Position numbers and translations under genes: made by a program. The notes under the pieces are model-generated. The model had not been told where the DNA came from. It saw only the letters and a list, made by a program, of their open reading frames with translations, and did no database searches. Of a stretch of 64,000 bases of DNA, positions 13,452 through 27,458 are shown piece after piece (the stretch's first letter is position 1; every line of letters begins with the position of its first letter). Source of the stretch: Dermatophagoides farinae (lineage: Eukaryota; Arthropoda; Arachnida; Sarcoptiformes; Pyroglyphidae); contig NC_134677.1 of NCBI RefSeq assembly GCF_024713945.1, forward strand, positions 8,082,001-8,146,000, given 5' to 3'.

Positions 13452-16400
13452 TTATTTTTGAAAATTTGCGCCATTAAAATTAGTATGTCCAATGTCAATT
13501 AGATGGCGTACCAATATTTTACAATCACGACAAACTTTGACTAGAGGTCCACGATGATGATGATAATGATGATGTTGATCTTCATAATCATCACCATAAT
13601 CATTATCATCATCATCATCGTGGTCATGATCATGATCGTCATGATCATCATCATCATCATTATGTAATCGGCCAGTATTGGTTAACATACGCATTATTTT
13701 CATCATACGATTACGTGATGAATTTAATTTTAATGGTAATGATTTGGATTCATTTTCATTTTCATTATCGGCAGTTTTTTTCCGCCGATTCTGTTTTCGC
13801 TGCTGCTCTCGGTCATTGTTAGCGAATCTGAATATATCAAGTACATGTTTTTCATTAGGTGGTGATGGTGTCGGTGATAGCATATAGATTGGAACACGAT
13901 CAAACTGTTCGATAGGAATATGCATTTTAGTGGCACATCTAAAAACAGAACAAACGAATTAGATTATCGACAAATGCTAAACAAAAAAATAATCGAATCA
14001 TTACCTATCACAAATGGCACGATTACACAGTTTACAGATGGTAGCCCATGGACCCCAGAATGTAAATCTTGTTTTCAGACAAGTGAAACAAATTTTTCCA
14101 TTTTCAAGATCTTTTTTCAATGATTTTGTTACACCAAGTGATTCGATTTCAGCTTTCGTCAGTACTGAACGTATATGTTGTACTTCTTTCAATGTTAATG
14201 ATAAACATTCTAGTGATTTACCGAAATCATTTTTCTCCCAAATAGCTGCCACATGATTACGATGATCTTCATTAAAATCTAAATCTTCAATCACATCTTC
14301 AGCTTGTCGTTGTTGTTGTTGTTGCTGTTTTTGTTGATATTTTTCCAACACCGTTAGATCACATACACTGATAGAATGACGTCGTTCTTTTGAAAAAAAT
14401 TGACTTGAAACTATGAAAAAAAAAGAAATGATGAAAAAAAACTAAACATTCTAAACTAAACTTACGTTTTTTAAGACGTTGAAATGTTTTATTTGATGTA
14501 TCCATAATCAAATCGTTGGTTATTGAATCATCATTTTCATTTTGATTCAAATCATTTCCAGTAAGATCACTATCATCATCATCATCATCATCATCATCAT
14601 AATGTGGTGCAATTTCCGAAGGAAAATATGCCGACATTGGCCTTGTTGATGTTGATCGTGAATTTGGAATTTCCACAATAATCTGTTCATCATTTTCATC
14701 ATTTTTTTCATCCAAAAATAAATCCAATTGTATATTTGCTTTCAATAATTTTTTACGTCTAGTAACTGAACCATGTTTTGTTGTATTCGTTGAATCGTTT
14801 ACTGTTTCTGCTGTTGTCATTCGATCATTCGATTCCATAATATTTTCATTTTCATTCACTGTAATAGAAAAAAAAATGAACAATCAAAATAACGAAACAA
14901 ATTCTAGTCGCTAACCTGAACATCGAGAAGGAGTTACATGAGCCGAAAATGAATATGTTTTAATCGATGGTTTCGGTGTTGGCCTCAATCGATGTTCTTG
15001 GCGAATAGAGTCCATAAGTTTTTCATATAATGTAACCTGTCTAGGTGGTGCCGGTTTCAGTACACGATTCGATACCGGTACTAATGGTGGCCGTGATCGT
15101 ATAAAATCCAATATCAATTCATGTGCATCTTTTTTTACACGTGGTGGTAAATCACCATTGACCATTACTTTATTCAATTTATAACGTCGTGCGCGTATAT
15201 CATCCAATAACATTTCATATGGTGTTAATTCATATTCAGTATTATGTATTGAATCATGATCAACTTTTTTCAATTTTACACCATGTCTTAGTTCACGTAT
15301 TACCTGTATCCAAAGACGTGCCCAATCATGAAATTGTAGCTTTTCCAATGTTGTTTCACAATCATCATCATTATTATTATTATTATTATTGTTATTATTG
15401 GATACATTTGATCCGATAGTCAATATAGATGATTTTCGCAACTCCTAAAATAAATCCATCCATGAATGAAATGGTTAGAAGCAATCATGTGATGATGATT
15501 ACGATGATGATGATGATGATGATGATGGTTTATAAAAATTAATAGGAAGAAAGAAAAAAAAAGAAACAACAATTATAATCAATCAATTGCTTGTCAGTAT
15601 CAAAATCAAAATCAAAATTAAAAAAATCATTTATTAAATTGATTACTTTAGTTCCTTTGGCAATTTGATCCAAAAATGTTGATAATTCAAGAGTTTCAGC
15701 TAATAATGCTCGACAAACAGCTTTATAATGATTATCAGCCGATTCACGACAAGATAGACGAGAAACGCACATCTTTTTTATTATGAATGGACCACATTCA
15801 CATCAAACGAATGAACATTATTTGATTTTATGAGAAAAAAAAATTTAGGGTAATAAGATTAGAACAACAAAAAAAAATGAATCAGTCAATCAATCAATCA
15901 ATTAGGAATATTAACCTGCATAACATGATCAAAATTTAGTAGATATCTACTTGTTGTTGTTGTCGTTGTTTTTCCATATCCAGGCGATAAAGAATGTTGT
16001 TGTCGAAATGATGTCGATGTCGATATTGTTGATGATGGTGATGAACCATGTGAATGTATTTCACTACTACTATATTCATGACAATCACGTTCAATACCTT
16101 CATCAGCATTAGCACATTCATCATCATCATCATCATCATCATCATCTTCTTCATCTTCCTCTTCATCGTCGTCGTCGTTATCGTTATAGTGGTCATCATC
16201 TTGATGAACATCGTTGTCTTCATCTTCTTCATCATCAACAACATTATTTTCTTCATCATCATCATCATCTAAACATATTGATCCAATCGAGCTCATTTGA
16301 TCATTATTACGAACATCATTATTTTTCTTAGCTGATGATGATGATGATGATGATGATGATTGAAGAACGACATCATCACCACCGCTGACAGCTGTTCTTG

Positions 16401-19400
16401 TTATTGTTGACGATGATGGTGATTTTTTATCATTGAATTTTCTCCGTATTTGTCTTATCGATGATGATGATGATGATGATGATTCCTGTTGTTGTTGTTT
16501 TTGTTTTTGTCTTTGTCTTTGTTGCTGTTGTCGTTGTAATCTTCGTGAATTTGTTGCCAATTCATGTGCCGTAGTCAAACGTTCAATAAGAAGCTCTAAT
16601 GGTTTACTTAATGTACGTTCTTCATCATCACATAGGCCATAATCAAGTGCATGAAATAAAACAATACCCAATGATGTAAGTAACTAAATTGTGTCAAAAA
16701 AAAAAAATATTGAAATTCGAGATTAATTTTTTTGTTTTGTTTCGAAATTAATATATGAAAATCATCATAAATCAAACACAATAATTAATACTGCTTACCT
16801 TATGAGAACTTTTAGCCAGTGTACGACCATTGGTTCCTGATATAAATCGATGATGATGAAATTAATGACAGCATGAAAACAAAAACAAAAAAAAATGAAA
16901 CAAATTATGTTAATTAGTTCAATATGATCATGAAAATTTAGAAAGATGAGAAAAAAAATTTTTCTATTTCCACAATCAATCAATCATTCATCGATATAGA
17001 GTGTGGTGGCAAAAAAACAAACGAAGCTAATTATAGTTTGTTTTTTTGTTTTTGTTTTTTGTTTCATTCATTCATTCACAATATATTTAAATTCAAAAAC
17101 ACAACACACACAACGATATTTGATGTTCCATGTAGGTATTTATTAAAATTTTTGATTTTTTTTTTTGAATTTAAAAATGTTAATGTTTTTTTTTTCTTCT
17201 TCTTCTTTGGTTTTTTCGTTGCACCCAAATCAATAATACCAGACTATCATCATCATCATTATTGTTACTATAAATCTGCCAACAACAACAACAACAACAA
17301 CAACCCGAACAACCAGAACAATTCAGATCATATCATATCATTTTAGAATGTCAATTCAAATCAACAACAACAACAACAACAACAACGAAAAGAAAGAACA
17401 AAAAAAAATCGATTTAAGATTCACCATAATCATAATTAGGCTTGAAATTATGCACATATATATATGCTGTTGTAGTTGAACTAAATTTTTTTTTTCTTAT
17501 TCTTTCATGATTCGTTTGGAAAAACATAAGTTCTTTCTTCTTTTATCTGCTATTTTTGTTGTTCGTCAAAAAGACTTGATTATCATCATCATCATCGACA
17601 TCAATCTGGTATGATGATGATGATGATGATGATTATAATAATTTTGCAATCAATTTAAATCAATTGTCTGTCGAACATCGTTTTTTTTTCTACATTTTCT
17701 ACTATTCTTCTTTAGGTCATCATCATCATCATCATTGCATAATAATTTTGACTGATGTTCACAATTCAAAATATCTATCTATCTATCCATCTCTACCTTG
17801 TTTTCGTTTGCTTATTTCTGGTCAATGGTTCAATGTTGTGTTTGACCAACAAACATACAGGCAAGTCCGTGCTTTATACACAAATAATAATAATAATAGA
17901 CCTTAATATCTAATGATGATGATGATGATGATGATGATAATAATGGAAAGATAAGAAAAAAAAGGGTTCGATAAGAAATGAATGAAAAAAAACCATACAG
18001 CTAGGTGGAGCTAGCAGTAACTTGTAGTAGTTAGTTGTTATTAGTTTAAAAAAAAATCAGCTAAAGAGACAATGAGATAGAGAGAGACTGAACAGATAAA
18101 TCGGTCGGTTAATGAATGAAATTCATATGTGAAGTAAAAAAAAATTTTTTTTTTCTTCAACTTTCGTTTCCACTAGCTAGTGTATACTATACACTATAGG
18201 TCAAATCGTTTTTTTTTCGTGGATTCTTTGTTGTTGTTGTTGTTGCTGTTTTTTTTTTGGATGAATGCATTTTTTTTTTGTTTCAACCTGATTATAAATG
18301 TAACAGGTTGTTATGAACAAAAAAAAAAAAAAAAGTTACTGTTACACAGGTCAGTCAATCAGTCAGTTAGTTAGTTTTGGCCTTCAAATTATTGATGATA
18401 ATGATAATGATAAAATAAACGGGTCGACTAAAAAATAAATTGGGGGTTGGTTGAAGGATAATAAAACACCTTTTTTTTTCCTTCTCATTTCATGATAATG
18501 ATAATTCACCTGTTGTTGGAGCGATAGAGAGAGAGAGAGAGAGAGAGAGAGAAACGTGATGCATCGATTTTTTTTTCTCAAATAATAATATGGATGTTAT
18601 CAAAAGAAAAAAAATCGATAACGGATCAATTACTGAATTTATTATGATGATTAGGACAAAAAAAAATTTTTTTCTGGATCAAATCAAATTCCATAAAACA
18701 ACGGCAACAGTATGGCTATCTATATCTATCTGATTAATCTCTATACATCTATCCATCAGAAACAAAAACAAAAACAAAAAAAGAAAAGAAAATAAACCTC
18801 AACTGTTAAAATATTAATCTAAAAATAAATAACAATTAAATTTTCCACCACCATCACCACCACCACCAACACCACCACCAACACCACTACCATCAAAATT
18901 TTTAGATATAAAGAATCATCATCATCATCATATATATATCGATACATTATCATTATCAATGAATGGATGAAATGGTCGTGGATTTTTTATTTTTTTTTGT
19001 TCAATGGATGATGATAATAATAGCGTTATATTAGGCTATTGTTGTATAGATTGTGGTTGAATACAATATGTGTGTGTGTGTGTGTGTGGTTTCAACAACA
19101 ACAACAATAAAAAAAAATAGGAACAATAAAGCCAATAATAATAATGATGATGATGATGATGATGGGTGTGCGTTTTTATTATTATCTTTTTATTTCTGCC
19201 ATTTTTTTTCATTGAACCGTTCGATACATAAAAACTGGATGCGAATCATCCGTATCACATAGATCCAACTCGAGTGTTTTCTTTTCTTTTCTTGATTTCG
19301 TTTGACTTTATTCTCATTGGCCATACACAAACAAACAAACAAACCAAACAGACAAAGATATTCGATTTTGGTAATTAATTATTGATGATAATTTGAAAGA

Positions 19401-21044
19401 AAATTATGTAAATGGAAAAAAATTATTTGTTAGTTAATTATAAATCAGTAGATTGTGGTCAGGAATTATGATTGATGAATTTTTTTTGGTTTTTTTGGTT
19501 TTTTTTTCTTCATTTCTGTCTGTTTGTGTACTACAACAAATTAAGATTCATTAAATGGCCTAGATGGATGGATAAGTTATGTGCGCGCTGTCTATATAAA
19601 TTTTGAACCAGAAATGAAATGAAATGAAATGAAAACATGACGTATGACACTCAATAAATCAATGATGAAGAGTGTTTATTTCAATTTTCAGTTTTTTTTC
19701 TACTGTATTTATATCTCGGGCATCCGATTTTTGTGTGTGTATGAATGTGTAAATGGCCAGATTTGATATTCTTCACCACTACCGGCAACCAAAAAAAAAA
19801 AAAAAAAAAAAACACAAACCACCTGAAGGATTTTTCTGATCATTTAAAAAAAAAAAATTATTAATTTGAATAAATGAGAACAGTGAAAAAAAAATCCGAA
19901 AAAAGAAATGAATGAATATAAAAATAGAAATGTCGTGTTGTTGTTGTTGTTTTTTTTTTCAATTTCATTAGTTTGTTATAGCCAGTTTAATGATCATGTG
20001 CGTGTGAATGTGTGTAATGTCATCATGTCATCATTGTGAGAGAGAGAAAAAAAAGATGAACAAACGACAACGATAATGACGACAAATTAAATGAGTTTTT
20101 ATCATCATCATCTGAAGATGATCGACACAACCATTTGGGTTAGAAAGAAAAAAAAATGATTTGTGCATGAATGAATTTTGAATTTGTCAATGCTCTCAAA
20201 TTGAACCAGATAGATGGAAAACAAAAAGAGAGAGAGAAATGAGAAAATTCCATGTACAATGTATCAGATTCTCTTTTTGTTGTTGCTGTTGCTGTTGTTT
20301 CAAATGTCTCAATTAATATCGATCATTTTTTTTCTCTCGATTCAAGTGGATCGATCGATAATGATGATGATGATGATGATGATGGTGATTGTTTTGAGAA
20401 CAGAGAAAAAAAAATACATGCAAAACATTCATTATTGCTGATTAATTTCTGTTATATGAATTTAAAGAAGTAATCAAAGAGTGGAAATAAAAAAAAGGTC
20501 ATTCAGTTTGTTGTTGTTGTTGTCGCTCTAGCTCCACTTTTCTATTCGTTCGTGTTTGATGTGATCAATATCCCATGACAAAATTCAGTTGCTGTTGTTG
20601 TTGTTGTTGTTGTCGATTCATTCATTCCTTCCATTACGAATCATAATTGACATTCGATGTAAACACAACAACACATCAATTAAAATGTTTTGACCGTACA
20701 CCGATGATGATGATGATGATTATGTGATGAAAAACTATGACAACAACGACAACGGCAACGAATTGAATGAGAATAAGTGTGGAAAAAATCAATTCATTCG
20801 ATGTGAACAATGGAATCACAGAGTTCAAGTTTTTTTTCTGGGTAATCAATTTCGTTTTTTTTTTGGAGAGCGAGAGAGAGAGATAGAAAGATAAAAGTCG
20901 ATTAAAATTCGATTCAATTCAAGAGTTAATCAATGATCATCATCATCAAATTCTAATTCATTTACTAGATTACACAATGTAACGACGACGATGAAAAAAA
21001 AAAAAATTTACACACTGACAGTGAAGCGGAAAATGAAATTGCAG

Positions 21045-21086
<42 letters not shown>

Positions 21087-22753
21087 CTGATGATGATCAT
21101 GATGATGACAATTGAAAATCTTAAACTTTTGTCAACAAAGGTCAATCTTGTAGTGGTTACTACTACTGCTGCTGATGCTGATCAATTAATTTTTTGAACA
21201 AAAAAAAAATTCAAAATCTGTTGTTTCAATACACTTTTCTTCTTACTTTATCTAACGGTCTTAATTATTTTCATCAATCTCGATTTTCATATATATAAAT
21301 AATTATTACACACACACACACACACATTTTTTTTCTCCTTGCCCATTGGCCGTGTTTATTTATTTATTTTTTTTCTGTGGTCGGCTGGTTGTAATTTTTT
21401 TTCCTCATTTCTGGCCATCCACCACCACCACCCTCGTTGATTGAAAAAAAGATGAAAAAAAAAAATTTTTGATCGCCCGAGTAAATTAAATTGAAAAAAA
21501 AAAACAACAACAGCAGCAGCAGCAGCCACAAAAAAAAACGACAAGCAAAGAAAATATGAAAAAATCATAAATGAAGTAAATATTGATGAAAAAAAATATA
21601 ACCAAAAAAAAAAAAAAAAAAAAAAACATCAGACACCATAATTATTGGTCATCATTGATTGTAAATGAATGGACGATCTACGATCATCATCATCATCATC
21701 ATGGTTATAAATAAGAGATATGTGTGTGGGTAATTTTCTTTTGTAGATCAACCAATTTTTTTTTCTGATTGAATATTGTGAAGAAAAAGAAAATGAAAAA
21801 AAGAAAACGAACGAACGAATGAATGAAAAAAACAAAAACCCAATTTATATCAATCATCAATGTGGATGATCAAAAAAAAGTTATTATTATTATTTATGGA
21901 AATTAAAATCAATCAATGAATGAATGAATGAATTTCGATCCATCACATCATCGTCATCATCATTTATTTTTATTTCAAATGTATGCAAAACCAAACACAA
22001 TGATATAGTGATATTCGTAATGAAAATTTAAAGAAAAAAATTTAAAAAAATTCCCAAAAAAAACATGATGATGATGATGATGATCTACTAATTTCATCTC
22101 TCTCTCTCTCTCTCCATTCAACAACAAGCTCATTATTCATTCATTCATTCATTCATTCATCATCTTTGTGCAATATTTTACAATCCTTTTTGGCTTTTAT
22201 TTCACAAACAATCTTTACATCTATCTATCTCTCTCTCTCTCTTGTTAATCTAATCTCATCTCTTAATAATTCGTAAAAAAAATGAAAGAATTAGACAAGA
22301 AAAAAAAAGTATTAATCTCATCATCATCGTAACAAATTTTTTTTCTCCATCATCATCATCATCATCGTCGTTGTTGTTGTTGTTGTTCATCAGCCAAAAA
22401 AAAAAAAAATAAACTGAATGCCTGAATGAAACTGTACAATGAAATGAATCCATGAAAATGTTAAATGAAAAATAGAAAATGACCATTGAAGCCAATAATA
22501 ATAATGATGATAATCATACACACACACACTCGCTCACTGACAAACAAACTGTTTTATCTGTCGTGACTTTTTTTTTGAATCAAAAGTTTTTTTTCAAAAA
22601 AAAAAAAAAAAAAAAAACACCACACACACATATTTTGGAGTTAGGTTTTTTTTGTGTGTGTAGTTAGTGATTTAAAACCAATTTTTTTTTAATAAATGAA
22701 TGAATGAATGAATTTATTCATGCCATTAGGATTTTGTAGTTTTTTTTTCAATC

Positions 22754-22796
<43 letters not shown>

Positions 22797-23227
22797 AAAC
22801 GACGACGACAACAACGACAACAACAAGTGGCAAGTGTTTGTGTCACTGTGAAAATATACAATAAGCAAATCACTATCATCATCGACTATGTGAAATGATA
22901 TCAATCGATCCATTTGTGTGTGTGTGTGTGTGTGTATTTGGAACAAAAATGGATTTTTTTTTCTTTTTTTTTGAAAATCACGACCAATGTATATCGATGA
23001 ATGATGAATAATATTTTTTTTTCTTATTCGATTTGCAATATATATAAAAAAAATTGGCCAATTGTCTATTCACAACAAGTGAAAAAAAATCATGATTTCA
23101 GTAAGAAAGAAACAGAGAGACAGAGACGAAATGATTAAATTTGGATTCGATTATTATCATTATTATTAAATATCGATCAATTCAAAACGATATATTAGAT
23201 TTGATCAATTACACAATACAAATTAAG

Positions 23228-23258
<31 letters not shown>

Positions 23259-24941
23259 ATGAAGGTCAATAGATTTTTCATTTTCGACCAAATAATCATC
23301 ATTATCATTAGTTTTTTTTTGGGACCAGATTGCAAACATAACACACACACACACACACACATGGCTAGTAGTGAGTGTGTGTGTAAATATCATACATCGT
23401 GATCATAGATGTTCATCCATTTCATTTCATTTCATCCGTATATCCAAAACTATTGACCAAAACAAAACAAAAAAAAAGCACATACACACACACACACACA
23501 CACAAAGAGAGATCAGCAGATGATCAACCGAATGAATTGATGCCATGAGAAACGGAAACGAATGGTTGAAGTAAACATGAACAAAAAAAAATTAACAAAA
23601 CAAAACAGCAACAACAATCTGACTGTAGAAACGTGGAAGATATAAATATAGAAATATTGTAAAAAAAAGAGGAAAAAATGCCGGACGTAATCGATCTATT
23701 GACTATTGATTAGTATTGAGTGTGTATATCTGAATCGAATTGAAAATTTTTTTTATTGTTTCGATTTACCGCCATCACTATCATCATCATCATCATCTAT
23801 TAATGATAATAACGACGATGACAATAGCATCATCATCATCATCATAATAGGTTAATCGTTCTTCTTCTTCTTTCTTCAAAATGAAAATGAAAAAAAAAAT
23901 ACCGAATTTGATTGAAAGAATGAGATATATATTTGTATGGAAAAAAAAGGATTTTTCTTTGCAATGTAACAAAGAAAAAAAAATTACTTATTATTGTAAA
24001 TGATTGAAATGTTTTGAACAATAATTGTCAAAATAGCCGTGTTTTCATTTCATTTTTTTTCTGTATACAAAAAAAAAAATTGAAATTTTTTTCCCTTTAC
24101 TTGTGTTTCAGATGATAATCGAATATATGCACAACAACAACAACAACAAAAATGCAATTAGCCAAAAAAAAAAAAAAGAAAACAAAAACAAATTGATCAT
24201 TATCATTATCCAATGGAATAGATTGATTGATTTGATTTGATAAACTGACTATATCTACATGTGTGTGTGTAGTAAATTTGATTTTTTTTTTTTTTTGGAT
24301 AAAAATAGCCAATGTGTATATATCCATCCGTATATAAAGAATGATTCGAATGATGTGTGTAATCATCATCAATGGATCATCAAGCACGTAAATATAATCA
24401 AAAAAAAAAAAAAAAAAAAAACAGAGAAAAAACATCGATAATGATTGTCTGAACTAGCTGAAATTTTTTTTTTTTTGAATGAATCAATCAATTTATAGTT
24501 TAATTTAATTTCTGTTGTTGTTGTTGTTGTTGTTGTTGTTCATTATCATTCACATAATCATTATAATCATCAGAGATGAGGAAAAAAAAAGCAAAATTTT
24601 TGTTTTGTTGCCATTGTCGTTGTTTTTGTCATTGAAGATTGATTTTCATCATCATCATCATCATCATTTCTAAAATGGAGAAAACAAATTATTTTACCCG
24701 ATGATTAAGATGATAATCAAACAAAACAAAACAAAACAAAACAAAACAAACAAACAATCTTCTCTGACCTCGCTTTGACATTATTATTTCACATTTCACC
24801 TGATTGTTGCTTGCAAAAAAAAAATTTTTTTTTTTTTTTTTTATTAGTCAAAATTTGAAATAATTAGTTCTCATGAAAATTGTTTTTGTTTTTCATATTT
24901 TTTTGTTTTTGCTGTTCATCAACAAAAAAATTTTATTACAA

Positions 24942-24978
<37 letters not shown>

Positions 24979-26174
24979 TGTCAACCACATTCAGTGATGA
25001 CAAACAACGAAACAATCATTATAATGGACATCACACACACACACAAAGAAAGTTTCCACCCAGGTAATAAAATTTTCAATTCATTTAAAATTCATAGCAA
25101 ATGGCAAATTGTTCTTATTATGATGATGATTCCAAATACTCCAACACAACAAGAGCCTTGGCGCTTTTCTGACATAGCAAACAAGAATACAGGATGTTGA
25201 AGAACAAAAAAAAAAATGCAAACAACAAGACGAATACAAACGATAGATAACCAAATGTAAAATAAAATAAGTCTATAAATCATGTCATTTGTTGTTGTTG
25301 TTTTTGTTGTTGTTGTTGTTGTTGTTTGCAAATTACCATCATAAACATCACGGTAATCATTTTGATCATCATCATCATCATCATCATTATAATTACCATT
25401 TAGGTTTGACAGGTTTTTTTTTATTTTGAAAAAAAACTAAATATTTATACAACAAAAACAACTATGGAGACTACCAATTATTATTATTATTATGAGATAT
25501 TTATCATTGATATGTCACACATATTTAAGTATTTTGAACGAGAAAAAAATTCATATTCTCTCTCTCTCTCTCTCTCTCTGTCTGTTTGTCTCTCGGCAGA
25601 GAAATTAAAAGTTATGAAATTAGGAAAAAAAACACACACACACACACAAAGACATACCATTGAAAGTTTTTGGATCAAGTGTTTTACGATGTATGAAACC
25701 ATCTTTATGTATATGAACATGTGATGGATCAGTAATTAGGTAGCAATCATGATGATGATTATGATGATGATGATTATGATGACTAGTTTTACTACTATTC
25801 ACTGGTGGTTGATAATATTGACGAAAACATTTGACAATTTGATAACATAATGCCCATGCTTGTTCTTCATTTATGGCTGTTTGAAATGATTGTAGAATAT
25901 TGGCAAGATTCAAACATTGATCATCATCTAATGTACATTTGACTAGTTGTTGTTGTTGTTCATCATTATTATTATTATTATTATTATCGTTGTGGCTGTT
26001 GATGATCATTTTATTATTATTCATTAATGATGATTGTGTCGTATCATCATCATGATGATAATAATTTGGATGATGATGATGATGGCCATGATGGCCATGA
26101 TGATGATGATGATGATTTGTATTCATCATTCGATTCATATTTTTTTCATGAATCGATAATGTTGGTGGAATCAT
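13452..26174 (-). CDS. spir: Spire, actin nucleator (KIND, WH2 repeats, Spir-box, FYVE-like zinc finger)
   Basis: Nucleates linear actin filaments and recruits formins, usually on vesicles. Eight exons join in phase: 26174-25658, 16836-16799, 16683-15916, 15772-15647, 15444-14916, 14858-14466, 14410-14005 and 13938-13452 (1087 residues). Seen in order: His/Asn/Gln-rich start; KIND domain ([17 protein letters not shown], then [13 protein letters not shown] and [12 protein letters not shown]); a Ser/Asp/Glu-rich insert; MCVSRLS...[19 protein letters not shown]2 cluster ([57 protein letters not shown]); Spir-box ([18 protein letters not shown]); and a cysteine-rich finger (CFTC, CKLC, CDRC, later CRDC). 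The start at 26174 has a good context (ACAATG). The second exon is only 38 bp and follows an 8.8-kb intron inside the KIND domain. Identity is very secure. Confidence 0.95.
16837..25657 (-). other. Giant intron of spire, almost entirely simple sequence
   Basis: The intron is 8.8 kb, while nearly all others in the window are 50-200 bp. It has a good donor (GTATGT) and acceptor (ATATCAG). Contents include (CAG)12 at about 21046-21082, (TG)15 at 24944-24973, (AAAAC)n at about 24721-24750, (GTT)n at about 24511-24541, (GA)n at 18529-18552, several (GAT/CAT) runs and many A/T runs of 8-24. I saw no domain-bearing open frame on either strand and no nested gene that I can support. Confidence 0.8.
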
Positions 26175-27424
26175 TGTTTTTTTTTTGTAGAATTTAATCA
26201 ATTTTTTTCCTGTTGCAATAATTTCAACATTGTCTTTTTCATCATTTAAATTGTGGAATCACACACACACACACACACACACAAACACATTTTATAATGA
26301 AAATAAACAAACAAACAAACAGGATGGAAAGATCAAATGATTATGGATGACAAATGTGATTAGATTATGGTTCCATCCATCATCGATTACTGTGTTCCAA
26401 TGTAATCCAAGTATATAAGAAACTTAATGGATTAAAATATTTGTCAATTCCATATTTTAATCGTTGTCGTTGTTGTTGTTGTTTTCGTTATTTTCAAGCA
26501 CAAATAAACGAAAAAAAACGTCCTGACAACAAACACACAAACACAAAAAAAAAATATATTCTGGTCAAGGTAATGAACAGCACCCACTACCAATGAGTCC
26601 CTATGAGATGAGTAGTAGAATTTTTTTCGATTTTTATGGTTATAACCATAATATAATAATAATAATGTGCTATATATAAATGTGAAAAGGAATTTTCCAT
26701 TCACACGCGCGCAGCTGCAAATCTTTTGGATTCTTGACTGACGGATTGGATGACGTTGACATTTTTTTTTCCAACTAGAATTTTTTTTTCCGAATGAAAC
26801 AAAAAACCACAACAACAAAACAAATTCAAGTGGTCGAAGAAACAAAAATCATTGATGGATCAAACACGTACACACACACACACATACACACATGAATAAC
26901 GAATGTGAATGGAATGAAATGAAATGAAAAAAAATCCCCACAAACAAACACACACACACACACAGACATTAAACATAACACGTCAATCAATTTTCACATC
27001 AAAACTTGATTATCATTATTATTTTCATATTTTTTTTATGCAAAAAAAAATGTAATTTAAAGAGAAACAGAGAGAGAGAGAGAGAGAGACGTACAAGTGT
27101 TTGTTGAATGATTTTTCTGGAACAACCGCAACAACAAACATGTGTGTGTGTTGCATGCATATATTTTTTATACGATGATGATGATGCAAATGATTACATC
27201 AGGGGTAATTTCAATTCATCTTTTTTTCTGGTGATGTGTGTGTGTGTGTGTGTGAATCACTTTGTGGAGCTTGATTATTTTCGATTTTGTTGTTCGATGA
27301 CGACGAAGACGACGTGTATGTTGATTGATTTGAAGTTGAAATGGTAAAATAAAAAAATAAAAAAATCGAATCATAAAAATTGATGATATTAATGAGCAAA
27401 CAGCCGTATACACAGGCAAATCAA

Positions 27425-27458
<34 letters not shown>

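Noticed and set aside
13500-13510. AGATGGCG inside the last spire exon as a CTCF-like site
   Set aside because: It lies in coding sequence and loses the last bases of the core (GTA instead of GCT).
21046-21082. (CAG)12 in the spire intron as a coding poly-Gln or poly-Ala exon
   Set aside because: No splice sites in phase flank it, and the Spire protein is complete without it.
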